Below are positions 1 through 7,679 of a stretch of 64,000 nucleotides of DNA, in pieces (the stretch's first letter is position 1; each line of letters opens with the position of its first letter). Source of the DNA: Micromonospora pallida. GTDB lineage: Bacteria > Actinomycetota > Actinomycetes > Mycobacteriales > Micromonosporaceae. The stretch covers positions 3,659,001 through 3,723,000 of the forward strand of contig NZ_FMHW01000002.1 of assembly GCF_900090325.1 (NCBI RefSeq), written 5' to 3'. Made by a program: the position numbers and the translations under genes. A model generated the notes under the pieces. It was not told the DNA's origin. It worked only from the letters and a program-made list of their open reading frames with translations, and searched no databases.

Positions 1-1453
1 CGGCGAGCAGCGCCACCGAGTGCATGGCGGTGACGAAGGCCCGGTCCGCCGTGGCCAGCAGGGCGGTGGCGTCCGCGCCAAGCCCGGGCGCGACGCCGTA
101 CGCCCCGGCAAGGGACCCCTCGGCTGCCTCCCGGACCCCGTCGGGCAGTTCCCCGGTGGCCGGCGCGACCCGGGCCCGGTAGACCGCGGCGAGCACCGCG
201 CCGAGCACCGAGACCCCGAGGGCCGCGCCTACCTGCCGGACCGTGTTGGTGACCGCCGAACCGACGCCGGCCCGCTGGCGGGGCAGCGCCGCCAGGACCG
301 ACTCGGTGGCCGGGGCGGTGATGTGCGCCATGCCCACGCCCTGGACCCCGAGCAGCACGGCGATCACCCAGATCGGGGTGGCCGCGTCGACCAGGGCCCA
401 GCCCGCCAGCGCGACCGTGACCAGGCCCAGTCCGCCGCCGCAGACCACCCGGGCGCCGTACCGGCGGACCAGGGTGGCGCTGCGCGGGGCGAGGACAAGC
501 TGGGCCAGGGCCAGCGGCAGGTAGAGCAGGCCGGTGTGCAGCGGCGAGTGGCCGCGCACCAGTTGCAGGTGGAACGCGCTGACGAACATCACCCCCGACC
601 CGGCGAAGAAGACCAGGCCGACCAGGGCCACCGGGGCGGCAAACCGGGGCATCCGGAACAGTCGCACGTCCAGCGCGGGGTGCTCGGTGCGCCGCTCGTG
701 CCAGCCGAACGCGACCAGCACGGCCAGGCCGCTGAGCACCGCCGCCCAGACCACCGGGCGGTCGAAGCCGTGCTCACCGCCGTCGATCACACCCCAGGTG
801 AGGGTGACCAGGCCGACCACGGAGAGCCCCACGCCGGGCAGGTCGATCCGGCCGGGACGGGGATCGCGCGACTCGGGCACCAGCAGCGCCCCGGCGACCA
901 GACCGGCGACCGCCACCGGCACGTTGACCAGGAAGACCGACCCCCACCAGAAGTGCTCCAGCAGGACGCCACCGAGGATCGGGCCGGCCGCCACGGCGAG
1001 CCCGACCGAGGCGGACCAGAACCCGATCGCCCGGGGGCGTTCCCGGGGGTCGAAGACGGTGGCGATGATCGACAGGGTCACCGGCATGATCGCCGCGCCG
1101 CCGAGGCCCATCACCGCCCGGGCCAGGACCAGGTGCGCCGGCTCCTGGGCGTACGCCGACAGCAGCGAACCCAGCCCGAAGACGGCGAGCCCGGCCAGCA
1201 GGAACCGCCGCCGGCCGTACCGGTCGCCGAGCACTCCGAGGGTGAACAGCAGCCCGGCGAAGACCAGCGTGTACGAGTTGATCGCCCACTCCAGCTCGGC
1301 CTGGCTCGCGCCGAGGCCGTGCACCGGATCGGCCAGGGTGCGCAGGGCGACGTTGAGGATGGTGGTGTCCATGACCACCAGGAGCAGGCTGACCACGGTC
1401 ACCCCGAGGATCGGCCACCGCCTCGGGTGCCCGGTGTTCGCGTACGCCGGCAC
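1..1453 (-). CDS. MFS drug exporter, DHA2 family (C-terminus cut by window edge)
   Basis: Proton-driven multidrug efflux permease of the EmrB/QacA (DHA2, 14-helix) type in the cytoplasmic membrane. The GTG start at 1453 has an AGGGGAG ribosome site about 8 bases upstream and gives MPAYANTGHPRRWPIL, then a first helix with the family motif VVMDTTILNVAL. A motif-A-like loop LGDRYGRRR follows, and many hydrophobic segments continue to the window edge. 484 codons are present, so only a short C-terminal part is missing. It reads away from the ABC transporter operon and is separated from it by a strong hairpin. The substrate cannot be told from the sequence. Confidence 0.9.
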   Translation of the reverse strand, partial: MPAYANTGHPRRWPILGVTVVSLLLVVMDTTILNVALRTLADPVHGLGASQAELEWAINSYTLVFAGLLFTLGVLGDRYGRRRFLLAGLAVFGLGSLLSAYAQEPAHLVLARAVMGLGGAAIMPVTLSIIATVFDPRERPRAIGFWSASVGLAVAAGPILGGVLLEHFWWGSVFLVNVPVAVAGLVAGALLVPESRDPRPGRIDLPGVGLSVVGLVTLTWGVIDGGEHGFDRPVVWAAVLSGLAVLVAFGWHERRTEHPALDVRLFRMPRFAAPVALVGLVFFAGSGVMFVSAFHLQLVRGHSPLHTGLLYLPLALAQLVLAPRSATLVRRYGARVVCGGGLGLVTVALAGWALVDAATPIWVIAVLLGVQGVGMAHITAPATESVLAALPRQRAGVGSAVTNTVRQVGAALGVSVLGAVLAAVYRARVAPATGELPDGVREAAEGSLAGAYGVAPGLGADATALLATADRAFVTAMHSVALLA

Positions 1454-1531
1454 GGCACGCCTCCCCTGCGATCCTGCCGGGGGCGGCGCGGTCGGATCCC
1501 GTCCCCAGCCTAGGCCGCCCGACCACCGACA

Positions 1532-1576
1532 GGGAACCGCCTCTGAGCAGGTTTTTCCTGCTCAGAGGCGGTTCCC
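1532..1576. terminator. 20-bp perfect stem-loop terminator
   Basis: Two arms of 20 bases (1532-1551 and 1557-1576) are perfect reverse complements around a five-T loop. It lies just after the livM stop and before the exporter gene, so it most likely ends the ABC transporter transcript. There is no U-tract, as is usual in actinomycetes. Confidence 0.8.
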
Positions 1577-1597
1577 GAGACGGTCGGGCGGAGCCCG

Positions 1598-2608
1598 TCA
1601 CTCGCGGCGGCCGGGGCGCCAACGGGCGGCCAGCGCCGCCACACTGCCCCAGATGCCGCGCCGGAACAGGAGCACGACCAGCACGAAGATGGTCCCGGTG
1701 ACCAGGTTGATCGCCGGAAAGCCGGAGAAGGACAGCCAGTCCTCCAGCCGCACCAGGATGCCCGCGCCGAGCACCCCGCCCCAGAGCGTGCCGATCCCGC
1801 CGAGCACCACGACGATCACCGCCTTGCCGGAGGTGGTCCAGTGCAGGGTCTCCAGCGAGACGAACCGGTGTCCGATGGCGAACAGGCCGCCGCCCAGCCC
1901 GGCGATGAAGCCGGAGAGGACGAACGCGGTCAGCTTGTACTGGCGGACCGGGTAGCCGAGCGCGCGGGCGCGGGCCGGGTTGTCCCGGATGCCGACCAGC
2001 ACCCGACCGAAGGGCGAGTTCACGATCCGCCAGGCGGCGGCGAGCCCGAGCAGCACGATGGGCAGCGCCGCGTAGTAGTAGTAGAAGTCGTCGGTGAGGT
2101 CGAGCCCGAAAAACTCCCGGGGCACGCTCTGCAGACCGTTCTCGCCCCGGGTGACCGAGCGCCACTCGTTGGCGATGTAGTAGACCATCTGCGCGAACGC
2201 CAGGGTGACCATGGCGAAGTAGATGCCGGTACGGCTCACCGCCAGGTACCCGATGGGCACCGCGAGCACCGCCGAGGCGAGCGCGCCGAGCAGCACCGCC
2301 GCCGGGAACGGCAGGCCGGCGTTGATGGCGACCAGCCCGGTGACGTACGCCGAGGTGCCCCAGAAGGCGGCGTGCCCGAAGGACATCAGCCCGGTGTAGC
2401 CGAGCAGCAGGTCCACCGAGACGGCGAACAGCGCCCAGCAGAGGATGTCCACCGCGACCGGCGGGTAGAGACCGAAGGGCAGCAGGACCGCCACCAGCAA
2501 ACCGACGGCAAGCAGTGCGTACTGGGCCCAGCGGGGGGCACGGGCGACGGCGGCCAGGGCGGAGGGGGTGCGCTTCGCACTCGGCTCCTTGTCGACCACA
2601 GTGGTCAT
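1598..2608 (-). CDS. livM: Branched-chain amino acid/amide ABC permease, LivM type
   Basis: Second membrane subunit of a HAAT-family ABC importer. The chosen ATG at 2608 gives MTTVVDKEPSAKRTPSALAA, 336 residues. It overlaps the livH stop by four bases (ATGA), so the two are translationally coupled. It carries about nine to ten hydrophobic segments and the family landmarks LLGYTGLMSFGHAAFWG, near residue 65, and VVVLGGIGTLWGGVLGA near the C-terminus. A short basic cytoplasmic N-terminus precedes the first helix. It is the last gene of the operon and is followed by a strong terminator. Confidence 0.92.
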   Translation of the reverse strand: MTTVVDKEPSAKRTPSALAAVARAPRWAQYALLAVGLLVAVLLPFGLYPPVAVDILCWALFAVSVDLLLGYTGLMSFGHAAFWGTSAYVTGLVAINAGLPFPAAVLLGALASAVLAVPIGYLAVSRTGIYFAMVTLAFAQMVYYIANEWRSVTRGENGLQSVPREFFGLDLTDDFYYYYAALPIVLLGLAAAWRIVNSPFGRVLVGIRDNPARARALGYPVRQYKLTAFVLSGFIAGLGGGLFAIGHRFVSLETLHWTTSGKAVIVVVLGGIGTLWGGVLGAGILVRLEDWLSFSGFPAINLVTGTIFVLVVLLFRRGIWGSVAALAARWRPGRRE

Positions 2609-3486
2609 GCCGGGGCCTCCTCTCGGCCGAAGAGCCCGGCCGGACGCCAGAGCAGCACCACGGCCATCACGATGAACACGGTCGTCTGGGCGACGATCGG
2701 CCAGTCCGACAGGTAGGCCTCGCCCCATGCCTGGATCAGCCCGATGCCGAAGCCGGCCGCGACCGAGCCGAAGATCGAGCCGAGACCGCCGATCACCACC
2801 ACCGCGAAGACCACGATGATCAGGTCCGCGCCCATCAGCGGGTTGACCGCCCGCATCGGCGCGGCGAGCACCCCGGCCAGCCCGGCCAGGGCGATCCCGA
2901 AGCCGAAGACCGGCGTGATCCACTTGCCGACATCGATACCGAACGCCCGGGTCAACTCGGGACGCTCGGTGGCGGCCCGAACCACCATGCCGATCCGGGT
3001 GTGGCCGAGCAGCCACCACGCGGCGACGCAGACGGCCACCGCGAAGCCGAGGATGAACACCCGGTAGGTGGGGAAGTCGAACAGTCCGAAGTCGACCGAG
3101 CCACTCAGTTCCTTCGGGGTGGTGTACGGGCTGGACTGCGCGCCGTACCGGAGCTTCACCAGGTCCTGGAGGATCAGCGTCAGGCCGAAGGTGAGCAGGA
3201 AGTTGTACAGCGGGTCGAGTCGGGTGAGCCGGTGAATGAAGGCCCGTTCCAGCAGCATGCCGAGCAGCCCCAGCGCGACGGGCATGATCACCAGCGCCGC
3301 CCAGAACGGCACCCCGGCCTCGCTGAGCAGCACGTAGGCCCCGAACGCGCCGAGCATGTAGAACGCGCCGTGCGCGAAGTTGACCACCCGCAGCATGCCG
3401 AAGATGACCGCGAGCCCGAGGGCGAGCAGGGCGTAGAACGCCCCGCTCACCAACCCGTTGAACGTGTTTAGGAGGAAGCCGGTCAC
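2605..3486 (-). CDS. livH: Branched-chain amino acid/amide ABC permease, LivH type
   Basis: First membrane subunit of the importer, 293 residues, with the usual length and helix pattern. The N-terminus LLNTFNGLVSGAFYALLALG and the motif VNFAHGAFYMLGAF are typical of LivH. A second family motif, VIGGLGSIFGSVAAG, lies near the C-terminus. The start is GTG at 3486, only seven bases after the stop of the substrate-binding protein gene, so the two are probably cotranslated. It ends in a four-base overlap with livM. Confidence 0.92.
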   Translation of the reverse strand: MTGFLLNTFNGLVSGAFYALLALGLAVIFGMLRVVNFAHGAFYMLGAFGAYVLLSEAGVPFWAALVIMPVALGLLGMLLERAFIHRLTRLDPLYNFLLTFGLTLILQDLVKLRYGAQSSPYTTPKELSGSVDFGLFDFPTYRVFILGFAVAVCVAAWWLLGHTRIGMVVRAATERPELTRAFGIDVGKWITPVFGFGIALAGLAGVLAAPMRAVNPLMGADLIIVVFAVVVIGGLGSIFGSVAAGFGIGLIQAWGEAYLSDWPIVAQTTVFIVMAVVLLWRPAGLFGREEAPA

Positions 3487-3493
3487 GGCGACG

Positions 3494-4747
3494 TCACATC
3501 CGGCAGTCCGGGGACGGGGCCGCGAACGCCTCCGCCGCCGGGATGGTCTTGAGGATCTTCACGTAGTCCCACTCCTCGGTGACCTCGGCACCCGGCTTGA
3601 CCTGGGCGAGGTAGGCGTCGTGCACGACCCGGTGGTCCTCGGCGCGGATCTTGCCGTTACGGAGGAAGACGTCGTTGATGGTCTTGCCCTCCAGCTCCTT
3701 GACGATGGTGTCCGCGTCGTCGGTGCCGGCGGCCTGCACCGCCTCCAGGTACTGGGTGGCGGCGGAGTAGTTGGCCGCGTGCGCGAAGGTGGGCCGGGTC
3801 CCGGTCTCCGCCTTGAACCGGTCGGCGAACTCCCGGTTCTGCTGGTCGAAGTTCCAGTACCAGGCGTCGGTGTAGGTGGTGCCGGCCAACGCGTCCGGGG
3901 TGAGCGAGTGGATGTCGGTGAGGAACATCAGCCCGACCGCCAGGCCGACGCCCTTCTCCCGGAGCTTGAACTCGTTGTACTGCTTGACCACGTTGACCAG
4001 CTCGGCGCCGGCCTGCATGGTGCCGAGCACGTCCGGCTTCGGGTTCAGCCCAGGGGCCTTCAGCAGGTACGTCGAGTAGTCGCCGCTGGTGTTCGGGAAC
4101 GGCGCGGCGTCCTTCGCCAGCACCTTGCCGCCGGCCGCAGTGATCGCATTGGAGAAGTTACGCTCCATGTCCTGCCCGAACTGGTAGTTCGGGTAGAGCA
4201 CGTACCAGTTCTTCGCGCCCTGCTCGGTGGTGTTCCGGCCGGTGCCGTTGGCCAGCATGTACGTGTCGTACGCGTAGTGGAACGTGTACTTGTTGCACTT
4301 CGCGCCGGTCAGCGTGGTGGTGGCCGCGCCGATGTTGAAGTAGAGCTTCTTCTTCTCCTTCGCCACGTCGGCCACCTTCTCGGCGGCCGACGAGGTCGGC
4401 ACGTCGAGGATCAGGTCCACGGCCTTGCGGTCGTACATCTCGTTCGCCTTGGTGTTGGCGATGTCCGGCTTGTTCTGGTGGTCGGCGGTCTCCACGGTGA
4501 TGTCCTTCGTCACCGCGTCGTCGCCGTGCTTCTTCTTGAAGTCGGCGATGGCCATCTCCACGGCCTTCACCGAGTTCTTGCCGGACAGCTCGAGGTAGGC
4601 ACCGGACTGGTCGTTGAGCACGCCCAGCACGATCTTGTCCCCGCTGAGCTTGCCGTCGCCCGAGGACTGCGGTCCCCCACCGCAGCCGGCCACCAGCAAC
4701 GCGGCCGCCGACACGGCGGCCACTCCCACGGTCCTGCGCATGGTCAT
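3494..4747 (-). CDS. ABC transporter substrate-binding lipoprotein, Leu/Ile/Val or amide family
   Basis: Extracytoplasmic binding protein for the adjacent permeases, 417 residues. The signal peptide MTMRRTVGVAAVSAAALLVA ends in the lipobox VAGC, which predicts lipidation at Cys22. The mature part starts with a Gly/Ser-rich linker and then the periplasmic-binding fold KIVLGVLNDQSGAYLELSG, typical of the LivK/Peripla_BP_6 family. It sits between the ATPase pair and the permease pair of one operon. The ligand (branched-chain amino acid, amide, urea or an aromatic acid) cannot be decided; the gene order does not match the urea set urtABCDE. Confidence 0.9.
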   Translation of the reverse strand: MTMRRTVGVAAVSAAALLVAGCGGGPQSSGDGKLSGDKIVLGVLNDQSGAYLELSGKNSVKAVEMAIADFKKKHGDDAVTKDITVETADHQNKPDIANTKANEMYDRKAVDLILDVPTSSAAEKVADVAKEKKKLYFNIGAATTTLTGAKCNKYTFHYAYDTYMLANGTGRNTTEQGAKNWYVLYPNYQFGQDMERNFSNAITAAGGKVLAKDAAPFPNTSGDYSTYLLKAPGLNPKPDVLGTMQAGAELVNVVKQYNEFKLREKGVGLAVGLMFLTDIHSLTPDALAGTTYTDAWYWNFDQQNREFADRFKAETGTRPTFAHAANYSAATQYLEAVQAAGTDDADTIVKELEGKTINDVFLRNGKIRAEDHRVVHDAYLAQVKPGAEVTEEWDYVKILKTIPAAEAFAAPSPDCRM

Positions 4748-4780
4748 CCCTCCATCCGCGCACGCCGCGCGGCTCAGTTG

Positions 4781-5473
4781 TCAGATGCCGAGGTACGACA
4801 GCAGCTCGCGTTCCCGCGAGCGCACCTCGGAGTTGTCCATCGCCTCCACGATGCGTCCCTCGGCCAGCAGGTAGTGCCGGTCGGCGACGCCGGTGGCGAA
4901 GTGCAGGTTCTGCTCGACCAGCAGCACGGTCACCCCGTGCTGCTTGGCCTGCCGCAGGATCTCGCCGACCTGCCCCACCAGCAGTGGGGAGAGGCCCTCG
5001 GTCGGCTCGTCGCAGAGCAGCAGCCGGGCGCCCATCCGCAGCACCCGGGCCAGGGCGAGCATCTGCTGCTCGCCGCCGGAGAGCTGGGTGGCGGCCGAGT
5101 CGCGGCGGGCGTACAGAGCGGGGAACGCCTCGTACACCCGCTCCAACGGCCAGGGGTCGGGGCCCACCTTCGGCGGCAGCGTCAGGTTCTCGGTGACGCT
5201 GAGCGTGGCGTACGCGCCCCGGTCGTCGGGGACCCAGCCCAGCCCCAGCCGGGCCCGACGGTGTGCCGGGAGCCGATCGACGTCCCGGCCGTCCAGGGTG
5301 ATCGTGCCGCTGCGACCGGCGTGCAGCCCCATCACACAGCGCAGCAGGGTGGACTTGCCGGCCCCGTTGCGCCCGACCAGGGTGACCACCTCGCCCGCGT
5401 CGATGGTGAGGCTCACCCCGCGCAGCACCTGCGCCTCGCCGTACCAGGCGGACAGGTCGTCAACGCGCAGCAT
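4781..5473 (-). CDS. livF: ABC transporter ATP-binding protein, LivF type
   Basis: Cytoplasmic ATPase subunit of the importer. From the ATG at 5473 it is 230 residues. Walker A GRNGAGKST is at 34-42, followed by the signature LSGGEQQ and Walker B LLLCDEPTEGL. The DEPTEGLSPL stretch is typical of LivF. An alternative ATG at 5497 adds eight residues and also has a plausible ribosome site; the internal start was preferred because MLRVDDLSAWYG is the usual LivF beginning. Either way it overlaps the end of livG, indicating coupling. Confidence 0.92.
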   Translation of the reverse strand: MLRVDDLSAWYGEAQVLRGVSLTIDAGEVVTLVGRNGAGKSTLLRCVMGLHAGRSGTITLDGRDVDRLPAHRRARLGLGWVPDDRGAYATLSVTENLTLPPKVGPDPWPLERVYEAFPALYARRDSAATQLSGGEQQMLALARVLRMGARLLLCDEPTEGLSPLLVGQVGEILRQAKQHGVTVLLVEQNLHFATGVADRHYLLAEGRIVEAMDNSEVRSRERELLSYLGI

Positions 5474-6245
5474 CGGTCGCTCCGTCCGTCGCTCCATGGG
5501 CGGCTCCCAGGTAGGCGGTGATCACACGTTCGTCGGCACGGACCTGCTCGTACGGGCCCTCCACGAGGACCTTGCCGGCCTGTAGCACGGTGACGGTGTC
5601 CGCCAGCCGACCGACCACGCTCATGTTGTGTTCGACCATCACCACGGTCCGGCCGGCGCGGACCCGGGCGATCAGTTCGGCGGTGCGGTCGACGTCCTCG
5701 AGGCCCATCCCAGCGGTCGGCTCGTCGAGCAGCAGCACCCGGGGGTCGAGGGCGAGGGCGATGGCCAGTTCCAGGGCCCGTTTACGCCCGTACGCGAGGG
5801 CGTCGGCGGGGGTCTCGGCCAGGTCGGCGAGCCCGACCTCGGCGAGCAGCTCGTCGGCCCGGGCGGTGTAGCGGCTCATCAGACGCGCCGATCGCCAGAA
5901 CCGCCAGCCCAGCCCGCTGGGGCTCTGCAACGCCAGCGCCACGTGTTCGCGGGCGGAGAGCTGCGGGAAGAGGCTGGTGATCTGGAAGGACCGGGCGACA
6001 CCGAGTCGGGCGACCCGTTCCGGCGGCAGGCCACCGATGTCCCGTCCGTCCAGCAGGATGCGTCCGTCACTGGGCCGCAGGAAGCCGGTGAGCAGGTTGA
6101 ACAGGGTGGTCTTGCCGGCGCCGTTCGGCCCGACCAGGGCGTGCACGGTGCCCTCGACGACGTCCAGGTCGACCTGGTCCACGGCCCGGAAGCCCCGGAA
6201 GTCCCGGGTCAGCCCCCGCGCCGACAGCAGTCCCTGCCCAGCCAT
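5460..6245 (-). CDS. livG: ABC transporter ATP-binding protein, LivG type
   Basis: First gene of the importer operon, 261 residues. Walker A GPNGAGKTT is at 39-47. The signature region is the LivG variant LAYGRKRALELA instead of LSGGQ, with Walker B VLLLDEPTAGM next to it. The C-terminal residues GATDGATDAAR form a short repetitive tail. The operon order livG-livF-binding protein-livH-livM is unusual only in putting the ATPases first. The promoter should lie in the 220-base spacer upstream; no clear operator was seen there. Confidence 0.92.
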   Translation of the reverse strand: MAGQGLLSARGLTRDFRGFRAVDQVDLDVVEGTVHALVGPNGAGKTTLFNLLTGFLRPSDGRILLDGRDIGGLPPERVARLGVARSFQITSLFPQLSAREHVALALQSPSGLGWRFWRSARLMSRYTARADELLAEVGLADLAETPADALAYGRKRALELAIALALDPRVLLLDEPTAGMGLEDVDRTAELIARVRAGRTVVMVEHNMSVVGRLADTVTVLQAGKVLVEGPYEQVRADERVITAYLGAAHGATDGATDAAR

Positions 6246-6376
6246 CGCACCCTCCGCAGATCAACGGCGACGACCGGTCCGGTGACCACGGTCACAGGAT
6301 CGTCGCGTGCAGGAAACCTACGGCGAGGCGGATGTCTCTAACTATGTCGATGTCCCATACATTCGGGCCCGATCAC

Positions 6377-6408
6377 CCGGGCCCGTCCACCATGAGGAAC
6401 GGGCCCGG
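6377..6408. terminator. Stem-loop after aminotransferase gene
   Basis: A 10-bp perfect stem (6377-6386 with 6399-6408, CCGGGCCCGT) encloses a 12-base loop, with GATC flanks that could pair further across a small bulge. It lies about 60 bases past the aminotransferase stop and upstream of livG. Confidence 0.6.
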
Positions 6409-6465
6409 ATCGTCAATGCGTCGGCGGAGCACCCCATTGACATGTGGGGATGCCACCGGTCGCCA

Positions 6466-7503
6466 TCAGCCGGCAAGCGCGTTCAGGGCGAGGTCCACGT
6501 CCTCCTCGGAGCTGTAGACGTGGAAGGAGGCCCGGACCCGTCCGGCGCGGACCGCCGCCCGTACTCCGGCCCGCTCCAGCTTCTCCTCCGCCCCGGGGAC
6601 GTCGACCGTGACGATCGCGCTCTCCCCGGGCGGACGCCCCAGACCGTCGAGGAACCGGTTGGCCAGGGCCACGTCGTGGTCCCGGATCGCCGGCACCCCG
6701 ATCTCGGCGACGAGTTCCAGCGCGGGGGCCGCGCCGACATAGCAGAACCAGGCCGGGGAGATGTCGAACCGCCGGGCGTCGTCGGCCAGACGCAGTGGCG
6801 GCCCGTAGTAGGAGCCGTTCGGGTCCCCGCCCGCGAACCAGCCGGCGGCGTCCGGTCGCATCCGGTCCCGCAACCCCGGCGCCAGGTAGCCGAGGGCCAC
6901 GCCGCGCGGGGCGGTCAGCCACTTGTACGCCCCGACCACCACCGCGTCGGCCCGGCGGGCGTCGAAGGGCAGCCAGCCACAGCCCTGGGTGGCGTCGACC
7001 GACACCAGTGCACCGTGCGCGCGGGCGGCGGCCACGATCTCGTCGTACGGGGCGATCCGGCCGTCGGCGGACTGCACCAGGCTGAACGCGACCAGGTCGG
7101 TGCCGTCGTCGATGGCGTCGACAAGCTTCTCCAGCGGCACCGTCCGCACCTCGACACCCCGCTCGGCCTGCGCCAGCCAGGGGAAGAGGTTGCTGATGAA
7201 CTCGACCTCCGGCACCACCACCCGCGCCCCCGGCGGCAACGCCGCAGCGACCGGGGCCAACAGCTGGGACACCGTGCTCCCGATCGCCACGTCCCCGGCC
7301 GGTACGCCCACCAGCCGGGCGAACGCCGCCCGCGACCGTTCGGCCGACTCGTTCCACAACTCGATGGCATTGCGTCCGACCCGCCACTGGGCCAGCGCCT
7401 CCTGGAGCGCCGTCCAGGTCGGTTCGGCCGGCAGCCCGTAACTGGCCGTGTTCAGCCAACCGGGCTCCGGATGCCACAGCTTCCGTGCCTCGTCCAGATC
7501 CAT
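6466..7503 (-). CDS. Class V aminotransferase (PLP fold type I)
   Basis: PLP enzyme of 345 residues related to cysteine desulfurases, isopenicillin-N epimerases and the ergothioneine lyase EgtE. The PLP lysine is Lys194 in GAYKWLTAPRG. The cofactor-contact stretches VSVDATQGCGWLPFD and AIGSTVSQLLAPVA fit the family. The N-terminus LWHPEPGWLNTASYGLP is the substrate-entry segment. No flexible-loop catalytic cysteine typical of desulfurases was recognised. The gene is monocistronic, with no ergothioneine genes beside it, so the reaction cannot be stated. The ATG start at 7503 is supported by length. Confidence 0.85.
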   Translation of the reverse strand: MDLDEARKLWHPEPGWLNTASYGLPAEPTWTALQEALAQWRVGRNAIELWNESAERSRAAFARLVGVPAGDVAIGSTVSQLLAPVAAALPPGARVVVPEVEFISNLFPWLAQAERGVEVRTVPLEKLVDAIDDGTDLVAFSLVQSADGRIAPYDEIVAAARAHGALVSVDATQGCGWLPFDARRADAVVVGAYKWLTAPRGVALGYLAPGLRDRMRPDAAGWFAGGDPNGSYYGPPLRLADDARRFDISPAWFCYVGAAPALELVAEIGVPAIRDHDVALANRFLDGLGRPPGESAIVTVDVPGAEEKLERAGVRAAVRAGRVRASFHVYSSEEDVDLALNALAG

Positions 7504-7572
7504 GACTCCGACGCTAGCCGCGTGATCACGACTCGGTCACAGCCAATTGACGGTCCCTGGCTCCCGGCACGG

Positions 7573-7679
7573 CCGGCCCCGCCAGCCCACGGTGGTCAGC
7601 TCACGCCGGCCCCGCCGGCCCACGGTGGTCAGCTCACGCCGGCCCGCCGGCCCCGCCGGTCCGCGGTGGTCAGCTCACG
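7573..7679. repeat. Three tandem copies of the dnaE 3' end
   Basis: Units at 7573-7605 and 7606-7638 are each 33 bp and differ at one base. A third, 41-bp version (7639-7679) with an 8-bp insertion overlaps the real dnaE stop. Each unit holds the core GGTGGTCAGCTCACG, which contains the complement of the dnaE stop codon. See the finding on 3'-end echoes. Confidence 0.85.

Noticed and set aside
774..2165. Long open frame on the minus strand across the exporter and livM genes
   Set aside because: Arg/Gly/Ala-rich shadow translation. The real frames are the 14-helix exporter and LivM.
7573..7679. CRISPR array
   Set aside because: The units are directly adjacent without unique spacers; they are tandem copies of the dnaE gene end.
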